A stretch of 64,000 bases of DNA. Origin: an uncultured Bacteroidales bacterium. GTDB taxonomy: Bacteria; Bacteroidota; Bacteroidia; Bacteroidales; Muribaculaceae. The stretch covers positions 25,720-89,719 of the forward strand of contig CACYRK010000015.1 of NCBI GenBank assembly GCA_902776835.1, written 5' to 3'. Both the position numbers and the translations under genes were made by a program. Below, one piece after another: positions 42,741 to 50,556 of the stretch (position 1 is the stretch's first letter; every line of letters begins with the position of its first letter). Below the pieces are notes generated by a model. That model worked only from the letters and a program-made list of their open reading frames with translations. It was not told the origin of the DNA and did no database searches.

Positions 42741-43744
42741 ACCCTGACGATTCGCCGCGTCGGGTCGGACAAAATGTCGCGCTCGATGTGGTCGAGGATG
42801 GCAAGCAACTCGTCGCGCGTCTCGGCCCGCAGCATGGCGATGCGCGTGTCGCGGAAGTTGTACAAGCCCTTGAGCACCGGCGTGGCGGCCAGGTGGCGGC
42901 GGATGTGCATGATGCCGCGGCGCTCGTCGATGCGCTCGATGCTCTCGTCGATTTGGCGACGAATCAGCGCCATCTTCTCCGTGTCGGGGATTTCGAGACG
43001 CTCGCCGGTGGCCATGTAATGCTTAATCTCGCGGAAAATCCATGGCGCGCCAATCGATGCACGGCCCACCATCACGCCATCCACACCGTAGCGGTCGAAG
43101 CACTCGACCACGCGCTCGGGCGTGGTGACATCGCCGTTGCCAATGATGGGGATGTGCATGCGCGGGTTGTTCTTCACGGCGCCAATGAGCGTCCAGTCGG
43201 CCTCGCCGTTATAAATCTGCGATCGAGTGCGGCCATGTATGGTGAGTGCGGCGATGCCGCAGTCCTGCAGTTGCTCGGCAAGTTCGACGATGATTTTGCT
43301 GTCGTGGTCCCAGCCCAGGCGCGTCTTCACCGTCACGGGGAGCGACACGGCGTCGACCACGGCACGTGTGATTTCGAGCATCAGCGGGATGTTGCGCAGC
43401 ATGCCGGCACCAGCGCCCTTGCTGGCGATTTTCTTCACCGGGCACCCAAAGTTGATGTCGATAATCTCGGGGCCAGCCTGCTCGGCAATGCGCGCCGCGT
43501 CGACCATCGGCTGCACTTCGCGGCCGTAAATCTGGATTACCGCCGGCCGCTCGCCATCAGCGATGCTCATCTTGCGCATCGTGCTCTCGATGCTGCGCAC
43601 CAGGGCATCGGCGCTGACAAACTCGGTGTACACCATGTCGGCACCCTGCTCACGGCATATCTGCCTGAACGACTGGTCGGTGACATCCTCCATCGGAGCC
43701 AGCAACACCGGCCTGTTACCTAAATCCACATTCCCAATCTTCAT
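42737..43744 (-). CDS. dusB: tRNA-dihydrouridine synthase
   Basis: 335 residues. An FMN enzyme that reduces uridine to dihydrouridine in tRNA D-loops. TIM-barrel motifs are visible: LLAPMEDVTDQSFR (14-27), the catalytic Cys101 in NFGCPVKKIASKGAGAGML, TVKTRLGWD, IHGRTRSQIYNG, IIGNGDVTTPE and DGVMVGRASIGAPWIF. The features fit the DusB branch. A -7 box TAATTTTG (43775-43768, minus strand) lies upstream, divergent from glyS. Confidence 0.94.
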   Translation of the reverse strand: MKIGNVDLGNRPVLLAPMEDVTDQSFRQICREQGADMVYTEFVSADALVRSIESTMRKMSIADGERPAVIQIYGREVQPMVDAARIAEQAGPEIIDINFGCPVKKIASKGAGAGMLRNIPLMLEITRAVVDAVSLPVTVKTRLGWDHDSKIIVELAEQLQDCGIAALTIHGRTRSQIYNGEADWTLIGAVKNNPRMHIPIIGNGDVTTPERVVECFDRYGVDGVMVGRASIGAPWIFREIKHYMATGERLEIPDTEKMALIRRQIDESIERIDERRGIMHIRRHLAATPVLKGLYNFRDTRIAMLRAETRDELLAILDHIERDILSDPTRRIVRV

Positions 43745-43913
43745 GATGATGACTGCTTTTTAGCCTGCAAAATTAAACATTTTCTTCCACGCTGCGAAAC
43801 TAACGCCCCAAAAACGCCAAAAATAAGGAGATGGCCAAAATGCATAGTGCTGGGGCAATTATTAATAAAGGTTTAAATCTTAATTATTTGGCGGTGGGGT
43901 GAAAAAAATATCA

Positions 43914-43921
43914 TAACTTTG
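43914..43921 (+). promoter_or_regulatory. -7 box of glyS
   Basis: TAACTTTG fits TAnnTTTG, with TTTG at 43887-43890 at a longer-than-usual 23-nt distance. The leader is about 55-60 nt before ATG 43983; I saw no T-box or other riboswitch in it. Confidence 0.5.
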
Positions 43922-43982
43922 CAGTTTGAAAACTCGCGCCGCCCATCATGGGTGGCCCACAATAATAATTATTACCGCAATT

Positions 43983-45527
43983 ATGGCACAGAAAGAAGAC
44001 GTTTTTAAGAAAATTGTATCACACGCCAAGGAGTATGGCTTCGTGTTTCCATCGAGCGAAATCTATGACGGACTGGGCGCCGTCTACGATTACGGCCAGA
44101 ATGGTGTGGAGTTAAAGAATAACATCAAGCGCTACTGGTGGGAGGCCATGACGCGGCTTCACGAGAACATCGTAGGCCTTGACTCGGCGGTGTTTATGCA
44201 CCCCACGATATGGAAGGCATCGGGCCACGTCGACGCGTTCAACGACCCCTTGATCGACAACCGCGACAGCAAGAAGCGCTACCGTGCCGACGTGCTCATC
44301 GAGGACGAGTTGGCCAAGATCGACGAGAAGATTAACAAGGAGGTCGCCAAGGCCGCCAAGCGTTTCGGCGACAGTTTCGACGAGGCGATGTTCCGCCAGA
44401 CCAACCCCCGCGTGCTCGAGCGCCAGGCCGAGCGCGACGCGCTGCACGCACGCTTCGAGAAGGCGATGAACGACAACGACCTGAAGGAGTTGAAGCAAAT
44501 CATCGTGGACCAAGGCATCGTGTGCCCCATCAGCGGCACGCGCAACTGGACCGACGTGCGCCAGTTTAACCTCATGTTCAAGACTCAGATGGGCAGCAGT
44601 AGCGACTCGACGATGGACGTGTACCTGCGTCCCGAGACGGCTCAGGGCATCTTCGTGAACTTCCTGAACGTGCAGAAGACCGGACGCATGCGCATCCCCT
44701 TTGGCATCGCACAGATCGGCAAGGCATTCCGCAACGAGATTGTGGCACGCCAGTTTATCTTCCGCATGCGTGAGTTTGAGCAGATGGAGATGCAATTCTT
44801 TGTGCGCCCCGGCGACGAGATGCAGTGGTTCAACTTCTGGAAGCAGACCCGCCTGGCTTGGCACAAGGCACTGGGCCTGGGCGACGAGAAATACCGCTTC
44901 CACGACCATGAAAAGTTGGCCCACTACGCCAATGCCGCCACCGACATCGAGTTCCAGATGCCGTTTGGCTTCAAGGAGGTTGAGGGCATCCACAGCCGCA
45001 CCGACTTCGACCTGACGCAGCACGAGAAATTCTCGGGCAAGAAGATTCAGTATTTCGACCCCGAACTGAACCAGAGTTACACACCTTATGTGATTGAGAC
45101 CTCGATTGGCGTCGACCGCATGTTCTTGAGCGTGATGTGCTCGAGTTACGAGGAGCAGACGCTCGACGGTGGCGACACCCGCGTGGTGCTGCACCTGCCC
45201 AAGGCCTTGGCACCGGTGAAGTGCGCCATCCTGCCGCTCGTCAAGAAGGACGGCATGCCCGAGAAGGCTCACGAGATTATGAACCTGCTGAAGTTTGACT
45301 TCGCCTGCCAATACGACGAGAAAGACTCGGTGGGCAAGCGCTACCGCCGCCACGATGCAATCGGCACGCCCTACTGCATCACCATCGACGGCCAGACCGT
45401 TGAGGACAACACCGTCACGCTGCGCGACCGCGACACCATGCAGCAAAAGCGCGTGGCCATCGACGACCTGCCCGCAATCATCGGCCGCGAGTGCAGCCTG
45501 AAGAGTCTGCTGAAGAAGTTAATGTGA
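43983..45527 (+). CDS. glyS: Glycine--tRNA ligase (single-chain class II)
   Basis: 514 residues from ATG 43983 (MAQKEDVFKKIVSH); the longer frame from 43926 overlaps the promoter. It charges tRNA-Gly with glycine. Visible features are PSSEIYDGLGAVYDYGQNGVELKNN, the class II motif 2 region PFGIAQIGKAFRNEI, RMREFEQMEMQFF, and motif 3 with GVDRMFLSVM. A C-terminal anticodon-binding domain starts near 410 (LAPVKCAILPLVKK). It is the dimeric eukaryote/archaea-like type used in Bacteroidota, not the alpha2beta2 GlyQ/GlyS form. The FKBP lipoprotein gene follows after 19 nt. Confidence 0.96.
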   Translation: MAQKEDVFKKIVSHAKEYGFVFPSSEIYDGLGAVYDYGQNGVELKNNIKRYWWEAMTRLHENIVGLDSAVFMHPTIWKASGHVDAFNDPLIDNRDSKKRYRADVLIEDELAKIDEKINKEVAKAAKRFGDSFDEAMFRQTNPRVLERQAERDALHARFEKAMNDNDLKELKQIIVDQGIVCPISGTRNWTDVRQFNLMFKTQMGSSSDSTMDVYLRPETAQGIFVNFLNVQKTGRMRIPFGIAQIGKAFRNEIVARQFIFRMREFEQMEMQFFVRPGDEMQWFNFWKQTRLAWHKALGLGDEKYRFHDHEKLAHYANAATDIEFQMPFGFKEVEGIHSRTDFDLTQHEKFSGKKIQYFDPELNQSYTPYVIETSIGVDRMFLSVMCSSYEEQTLDGGDTRVVLHLPKALAPVKCAILPLVKKDGMPEKAHEIMNLLKFDFACQYDEKDSVGKRYRRHDAIGTPYCITIDGQTVEDNTVTLRDRDTMQQKRVAIDDLPAIIGRECSLKSLLKKLM

Positions 45528-45546
45528 ACCGACTTTTTAGTGAATC

Positions 45547-46107
45547 ATGAAAAAACTACTTTACACATGCATGCTCATGGGGGCGCTGGCCATGATGACG
45601 TCGTGCCTGGGCTCGACCAACGTCGAGGATGAATACAAGGAATGGCGCGAGGCCAACGACCGCTGGTATACCGAGCAAGCACTGCTTACCGACCCAGCCA
45701 CCGGCATGAAATATTACAAGCAGGTGACCGCTGTGTGGGACCCTGCCGCCACAGTGCTCATCCACTGGTTTAACGACACGACACTGAATCGCGGCAACCT
45801 GCGTCCGCTCTACAGTTCGACCGTCGACGTGAAATACCGTGGCATGACCAAGGATGCGACACCCTTCGACTCGAGTTACCTGCGCACCACGCCCGCCGAC
45901 AGCGTACTGCGCTGCCAACTCAACAACGGCGTGATTGAGGGTTGGGCCTTGGCGCTGACCCACATGCGCGTGGGCGACAGTTGCCGCGTGGTCATCCCGT
46001 ATGCCCTGGGCTACGGAGCCTACAAGCGCAGCAACGTGGTGTTGCCCTACACCGCACTGGTGTTCGACATGAAACTGGTCGACATCTACGGCTACGAGAC
46101 CAAGTAA
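45547..46107 (+). CDS. FKBP-type peptidyl-prolyl isomerase lipoprotein
   Basis: 186 residues. A lipoprotein signal (MGALAMMTSCLG, lipidated Cys near residue 20) is followed by a short linker and an FKBP domain (about 90-183), with VDVKYRGMTKDATPFDSSY, VIEGWALALTHMRVGDSCRVVIPYALGYG and the final strand ALVFDMKLVDI. It should catalyse prolyl isomerisation in the periplasm or at the outer membrane. It may be co-transcribed with glyS and is followed by a bidirectional terminator. Confidence 0.9.
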   Translation: MKKLLYTCMLMGALAMMTSCLGSTNVEDEYKEWREANDRWYTEQALLTDPATGMKYYKQVTAVWDPAATVLIHWFNDTTLNRGNLRPLYSSTVDVKYRGMTKDATPFDSSYLRTTPADSVLRCQLNNGVIEGWALALTHMRVGDSCRVVIPYALGYGAYKRSNVVLPYTALVFDMKLVDIYGYETK

Positions 46108-46130
46108 GCAAAGCAGTAGAAACAACAGAA

Positions 46131-46191
46131 AGCGGATTAATCTGATACTGATTGTCAACCACACGACATCAGGCCATCAGGTTAATCCGCT
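46131..46191. terminator. Terminator between the FKBP gene and the antiporter gene
   Basis: AGCGGATTAATCTGAT pairs with ATCAGGTTAATCCGCT (one mismatch) across a 29-nt loop. T-run after the right arm on plus, A-rich sequence before the left arm on minus. Confidence 0.75.
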
Positions 46192-46237
46192 TTTTTCTCG
46201 AATGCTCGAACGCCCCACTGTGGTGCGCAACCAAAGG

Positions 46238-46275
46238 CTGTCCCATCTTGATTTCCGCGGGACACCCTGGGACAG
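46238..46275. repeat. Nested inverted repeat with TGTCCC/GGGACA
   Basis: CTGTCCCA / TGGGACAG arms enclose TTTCCGCGGGACACC, just past the antiporter stop. It resembles a mobile palindrome but differs from the GGGACnGTCCC family; function unclear. Confidence 0.4.
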
Positions 46276-46302
46276 TATGTGAAAATACGGCAATGGGTGG
46301 GG

Positions 46303-48543
46303 TTAGCCTTTGAGGGCTGAGAGGTGGGTGGGGTCGCCCACAATCCACACGATGTCGCCAGCGAGAAATTCCAGGTCGGGTGTGGCGTCGACAAACTCCT
46401 CCTCGCCACGCTCTACGGCCACAAGCATCGAACTGTAGTCCTCGCGCAAGCGGGCGTTGCGCAGCGTCTTGCCCACGAGGGGCGAGTTCTCACCGAGCGC
46501 AAAGTGCAGGAATCTCACCTGGTTAGCAGCGTCGGTAGCCGGCGGAGCACTGGCTTCGACCAGCGGCAGCATGGCTTGAATCTGCTCATCGTTGCCAATC
46601 ACGCCCAGCACGTCGCCCGGGAAGATGCGCATATCGCCGGTGGGCACCGCGTGCAGATTGCCATTGCGCTGGATATATACCACATTCACTCCATAGCGGC
46701 GTCGAATGTCGGCATTCTTCAGCCGCTCGCCCACAAATGGGCAGTTGTGCCCCACGGTCATGTAAGCCAAGTGGAGGTCGCTCACCAGAACGTTGTTGCG
46801 TCCGGTGCGTCGGTTCTCGCGCACATTCACGTTGCCGATAAAGCGTTCCTCGATGCGGCGCAAGCGCTTGCGCATGAATGGTGCCAGCACCAGTGCGAGC
46901 ACTTGCACGATGATCACGGCGGCAATAATCGAGGCGTGGCTGGAATAGTTGCCCGAGAGCACCCACACAATCAGCATCGCGGTGAGCACGAGGCTAAACA
47001 GCGCCATCAGCACCAGCGGCAAGTAAGAAATGCGGCCCCACAATTCGGAGAGTTTGGCTTTTTCGCTCGACTTTATCGCCGGCAGGATAATGGCATAGAG
47101 GAAAGGTGATATGATGAGCAGAGTAAGTCCTACGCCCGTGAGACGTCCCGGGGCGCCGCCCAGCCACTGGTTGGCCAGCGGCATGAGGTAGGTTCGGCAC
47201 GCCATAATCAGGGCTATAATCACCACGGTATAGAGCAAGAGGCGCACCACATAACGTGTGATGATGGCCTTGAGCAAGACTTGCCCCTCGCCCGGCTGGC
47301 TCTGCGTGGCATTCTTGCTGTAGCCCTCGAGCAGCACGGTCCACGTTTTCGGCAAGATGCTCTCGACCTTGCGATAGGCCGGGATGGCACCCTTGATAAA
47401 GAATGGCGTGGTAAACGTGGTAATCACACTCACCGCCACGATGATGGGATAGATGTCGGGCTGCAAGACGCCTAAGGTCATTCCCAACGATGCTATGATG
47501 AACGAGAACTCGCCGATTTGCGTGAGCGCGAAGCCGCTCTCCATGGCTATGCTCAACGGCTGCCCCGTGGCGAGCATACCGAAGGTGCCAAACAGAATCA
47601 TGCCCACGACCACCACAACACTGAGCAGGGCTATGGTGCCTGCGTGCGCCACAATCACCGCCGGGTCGACCATCATTCCCACCGAGATGAAGAACACGGC
47701 TCCGAAGAGGTCCTTGACTGGCGTAATGATGCGCTCGATGCGCTCGGCCTCGACGGTGCCCGCCAATATTGAGCCCATCACGAAGGCGCCGAGTGCGAGC
47801 GAGAAGCCCGACTTGACCGAGAACACCGCCATGAGGAAGCAAAGGCCCATGGCGATAATCAGCATAATCTCGTCGGTGAGGAAACTGCGGAAGCGCTTGA
47901 ACAGCGAGGGCAACAAGAACACTCCCACGGTGAACCACATTACCAAGAAGAACGACAACTTGAGCACGCTGCGAAGCATCTCGCCGCTCTCCACGGTCTT
48001 ATTGATGGCCACACTCGAGAGCACCACCATCATGACCACGGCAAAGAGATCCTCGACGATGAGCACGGCGAAAATCATCGGCACAAAGCGCCGTTGTCGC
48101 ATATTCAGGTCGGTAAGCGCCTTTAATATGATGGTTGTCGACGACATGGAAATCATGCCGCCCAGGAAAATGCTGTCGACAGCGGCAAAGCCCAGCAGTT
48201 TGCCCACCAGGAAGCCCAGGCCCATCATTCCCACAACGATAATCAGGGCCGTCATCACCGCTGGCGCCCCCACCGCCAGCAACTTCTTGAAACTGAACTC
48301 CAATCCCAACGAGAACAGCAGAATCACGATGCCAATTTGCGCCCAGAACTCGATATTGACCTCGGTGGTCACCGAGGGGAAGAGTGAGAAGTGCGGGCTC
48401 GCGATAAAGCCAGCCACGATGTAACCCAGCACCACCGGCTGCTTCAATTTCTTAAACAAGACGGTAACCACAGCACCGAGCACAAGAATCAAAGCCAAAT
48501 CGTTGATAAGGCTCTCTACGGTCATATTGGCAATCTCGTTCAT
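46303..48543 (-). CDS. CPA2-type cation:proton antiporter with RCK-C domains
   Basis: 746 residues. The N-terminal about 400 residues are a CPA2 Na+/H+ or K+/H+ exchanger core (KefB/KefC/GerN type): QPVVLGYIVAGFIASP, the Asp/Glu-containing IGIVILLFSLGLEFSF, GALVMG-like helix and TQIGEFSFIIASLG. A second set of helices (about 430-555) is followed by two TrkA-C/RCK-C regulatory domains (about 585-665 and 670-746, with IQRNGNLHAVPTGDMRIFPGDVL and FALGENSPLVGKTLRNARL). It exports K+ or Na+ and is likely ligand-gated from the cytosol. ATG 48525 is an alternative start. It is the last gene of a three-gene unit. Confidence 0.88.
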   Translation of the reverse strand: MNEIANMTVESLINDLALILVLGAVVTVLFKKLKQPVVLGYIVAGFIASPHFSLFPSVTTEVNIEFWAQIGIVILLFSLGLEFSFKKLLAVGAPAVMTALIIVVGMMGLGFLVGKLLGFAAVDSIFLGGMISMSSTTIILKALTDLNMRQRRFVPMIFAVLIVEDLFAVVMMVVLSSVAINKTVESGEMLRSVLKLSFFLVMWFTVGVFLLPSLFKRFRSFLTDEIMLIIAMGLCFLMAVFSVKSGFSLALGAFVMGSILAGTVEAERIERIITPVKDLFGAVFFISVGMMVDPAVIVAHAGTIALLSVVVVVGMILFGTFGMLATGQPLSIAMESGFALTQIGEFSFIIASLGMTLGVLQPDIYPIIVAVSVITTFTTPFFIKGAIPAYRKVESILPKTWTVLLEGYSKNATQSQPGEGQVLLKAIITRYVVRLLLYTVVIIALIMACRTYLMPLANQWLGGAPGRLTGVGLTLLIISPFLYAIILPAIKSSEKAKLSELWGRISYLPLVLMALFSLVLTAMLIVWVLSGNYSSHASIIAAVIIVQVLALVLAPFMRKRLRRIEERFIGNVNVRENRRTGRNNVLVSDLHLAYMTVGHNCPFVGERLKNADIRRRYGVNVVYIQRNGNLHAVPTGDMRIFPGDVLGVIGNDEQIQAMLPLVEASAPPATDAANQVRFLHFALGENSPLVGKTLRNARLREDYSSMLVAVERGEEEFVDATPDLEFLAGDIVWIVGDPTHLSALKG

Positions 48544-48567
48544 AACAATTTCAAAAACGTGATAAAA

Positions 48568-48948
48568 TCACCAACCGAAGATATTTCGGGTCACGGTCCA
48601 AACGACAATCAGCACAAAGGCAATGATAGCCGCCGTGCCCGAATTCAGGGCGTTATACAGTCGTGGTGCCTTCTCGCGTCGGAAATCGGCCCAGAAGTAC
48701 AAGCCCACGACCACCAGGGTTATCGGCAGGGCCGCGTTGTTGCGCAAAGCGCCCACCACATCGCCATGCAGCAGCGCGTGAATGGCGCGTTGGGTGCCAC
48801 ACCCGGCACACTTGTACCCGGTGAGTTTATAAGTGATGCACTGTGGGAAGAAACCGGCTTTCGACGGGTCGTAGGTGAAGTAGAGAGCAGCCAATAAGGC
48901 CACCCCTATCACCGCGCCTGATATGAGAAACCAGCGGCGTGTGCTCAT
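48568..48948 (-). CDS. DUF2752 family membrane protein
   Basis: 126 residues from ATG 48948 (MSTRRWFLISG). Three membrane segments; the conserved FPQCITYKLTGYKCAGCGTQRA and LLHGDVVGALRNN are diagnostic of DUF2752, whose function is unknown. Its start codon overlaps the stop of the GYF/CD225 gene (TGATG), so translation is likely coupled. This pairing with CD225-type proteins recurs in Bacteroidota. Confidence 0.88.
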   Translation of the reverse strand: MSTRRWFLISGAVIGVALLAALYFTYDPSKAGFFPQCITYKLTGYKCAGCGTQRAIHALLHGDVVGALRNNAALPITLVVVGLYFWADFRREKAPRLYNALNSGTAAIIAFVLIVVWTVTRNIFGW

Positions 48949-49586
48949 CAAAACAGCAGCATGACGAACGGTTGCAAGATGATGCCAAGAATTATAGTGC
49001 CGATGCACCACCAGGCGCTCACCTCGCTATAATGCTCAGCAGCCGCGTAGTCGCCCTCGTTGTATTTTGTCATCACCTTCACCGAGTAGAAGATGGCGAC
49101 AACGCCGGCGGGCAAGCAACACAGTATTGTTGAAATGATGGCCCACACCAGGTTGTGTGGCGGGCACTCGGGTCGCGTGGCCGGTTGCGTGGTGTCGACG
49201 GCAGCGGGCATAACCGGTGCTGCCGGCGGCACGGGCGGCATGTTGGCGGGCAATTCCGGGGGAGGCAGCGGAGTGCCGTCCACGGCATCCTCGGCTTTTG
49301 TGCCCTCGACGGGAGGCAGCGGAGTGCCGGCCACGGCATCCTCGGCCTTTGTGCCCTTGACGGGAGGCAGCGGAGTGCCGGCCACAGCATCCTCGGCTTT
49401 CTCGCCCTCGACGGGCTCGGTGCCGGAAAACATCTGTGCCAATTCGGGCACCTCAGCGATTTTCACCCAGTCGTCCAAGCCCGAATGCCACACATAGGCC
49501 TTGGTGCTCACATTCATAGCCCTCAACTGATCGATGGTAAGCGGGCCTGACTGCTCGCCATTCTGATTAATCCAATATTGCTTCAT
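48948..49586 (-). CDS. GYF-like (DUF4339) and CD225/dispanin membrane protein with 17-aa repeats
   Basis: 212 residues. The N-terminus is a GYF_2/DUF4339 domain (YWINQNGEQSGPLTIDQL, YVWHSGLDDWVKIAEVPEL). The middle has three perfect-length 17-residue repeats (V59-P75, V76-P92, V93-P109; consensus VEGTKAEDAVAGTPLPP) and a Pro-rich linker. The C-terminus is a CD225/dispanin two-helix domain (NLVWAIISTILCCLPAGVVAIFYSVKV, then a second helix). A membrane protein with a cytosolic peptide-binding-like domain; CD225 members in eukaryotes affect membrane fusion, but the bacterial role is unknown. First gene of a unit with DUF2752 and the antiporter. Confidence 0.88.
   Translation of the reverse strand: MKQYWINQNGEQSGPLTIDQLRAMNVSTKAYVWHSGLDDWVKIAEVPELAQMFSGTEPVEGEKAEDAVAGTPLPPVKGTKAEDAVAGTPLPPVEGTKAEDAVDGTPLPPPELPANMPPVPPAAPVMPAAVDTTQPATRPECPPHNLVWAIISTILCCLPAGVVAIFYSVKVMTKYNEGDYAAAEHYSEVSAWWCIGTIILGIILQPFVMLLF
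49260..49412. repeat. Three in-frame 51-bp tandem repeats
   Basis: These encode the three 17-residue repeats of the GYF/CD225 protein. Copies differ at only a few bases, so the array may be prone to length variation. Confidence 0.85.
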
Positions 49587-49681
49587 AGTTATAATGCATT
49601 ATAACGGACTTGATGACACAGCAATCAAGCCGAAACGCGACAACGAATCGGGCGATTTCGGGTGCCATCTCACCTTTTTTT

Positions 49682-49689
49682 GCAAAGTT
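49682..49689 (-). promoter_or_regulatory. -7 box of the GYF/CD225-DUF2752-antiporter unit
   Basis: Minus-strand TAACTTTG, about 95 nt before ATG 49586. No -33 TTG at standard spacing; moderate support only. Confidence 0.4.
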
Positions 49690-49763
49690 AGTGATTCTTA
49701 ATGAAAAAATGGCACTTTTGTCACACATTTTTTTAGTAACGTAACATTTTTGTGCTTTATCCC

Positions 49764-49800
49764 AAATCGGTCATTAGAAATTATGACAGAACAGAATTTG
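49764..49800. repeat. Truncated MITE-like element, copy 3
   Basis: Retains the left end AAATCGGTCATTAGAA and interior ATTATGACAGAACAGAATTTG but lacks the right inverted repeat. It lies beside the word CATAGCGGGCTATG (49837-49850), which also occurs in the 16063-16251 element. Confidence 0.65.
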
Positions 49801-49856
49801 TTTTGAGAGTATTGCTGTTAGTGAAATCGAAGGCATAGCGGGCTATGGGCTGTTTT

Positions 49857-50546
49857 TTAGCGGCGCTTGAAGATGTAGCCTATTGTTTGGCCCCAGAGGT
49901 CGCGGCGCAACTTTGCGTTGGTGGTCGACTGCAAAGCGATGGACACGAGGAGTTTGCCGCACTGCACGATGTCGCTCAAGCGCATCCTGGCCGGGTCGAA
50001 GTGCAGATAACTGTTGCGGAAGCGGCGGCGCTTCATCTGCTGGCTCTGCTGCTGCGTCCACTGCTCGATGGGCGCGAGGTCGGCAACCGCGTCAAACCGC
50101 GCCGGGATTGCGTCGATGACACCGGTCTCGCGGAGCACCATGTGGATGGTTTTTGCCACCTGCTCGGTGTGGCTAAAGACCTGCTCCTCGCTAAAGCGCA
50201 CCACCCACCATCCGGCATCCTGGAAACGGCGGTTGCGCGCGCCATCGCGGGGCGTGCCGTTGTCGTAGACGTAATGTGTGGGATGGCCCGCGGCCGCGTA
50301 TGGCTCATCGACCTCGATGTCGATGTAGACGTTGCGCTTCGGGTCGATATACACCATGTCGGGCTCATAGTTGTGGCGCTCGAGCCGCACACACAGGTCG
50401 CTGCGCAACTCGCTCAGGCCCAGGTGCAAAAGGCGCGCAAAGGCCACAATCTCCGACGGGCCATGCTTTTTGTTTTTGCTTTGGTTGGCAACGGGCTTAA
50501 CGATGGATGCGCCCGGTGTGGGCTTCAGAATGATTGGATAGGTCAT
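49857..50546 (-). CDS. DUF559-like (PD-(D/E)XK nuclease fold) protein
   Basis: 229 residues from ATG 50546 (MTYPIILKPTPGASIV). Residues about 50-150 resemble the DUF559/Vsr-type restriction-endonuclease-like fold: PDMVYIDPKRNVYIDIEVDEP with the acidic pair of the active site, RDGARNRRFQDAGWWVVRFSEEQV, then a helical C-terminus. It might bind or cut nucleic acid, but there is no methyltransferase, phage gene or defence partner nearby. It follows the MATE gene by 10 nt on the same strand. Activity unproven. Confidence 0.75.
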   Translation of the reverse strand: MTYPIILKPTPGASIVKPVANQSKNKKHGPSEIVAFARLLHLGLSELRSDLCVRLERHNYEPDMVYIDPKRNVYIDIEVDEPYAAAGHPTHYVYDNGTPRDGARNRRFQDAGWWVVRFSEEQVFSHTEQVAKTIHMVLRETGVIDAIPARFDAVADLAPIEQWTQQQSQQMKRRRFRNSYLHFDPARMRLSDIVQCGKLLVSIALQSTTNAKLRRDLWGQTIGYIFKRR

Positions 50547-50556
50547 AACGTTTTGT

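Noticed and set aside
44112..45446. 444-codon minus-strand frame antisense to glyS
   Set aside because: Shadow of glyS; no promoter or recognisable domain.
46238..46275. Considered as a fourth GGGACnGTCCC palindrome
   Set aside because: The arms pair but the core differs and the loop is long; kept only as a low-confidence inverted repeat.
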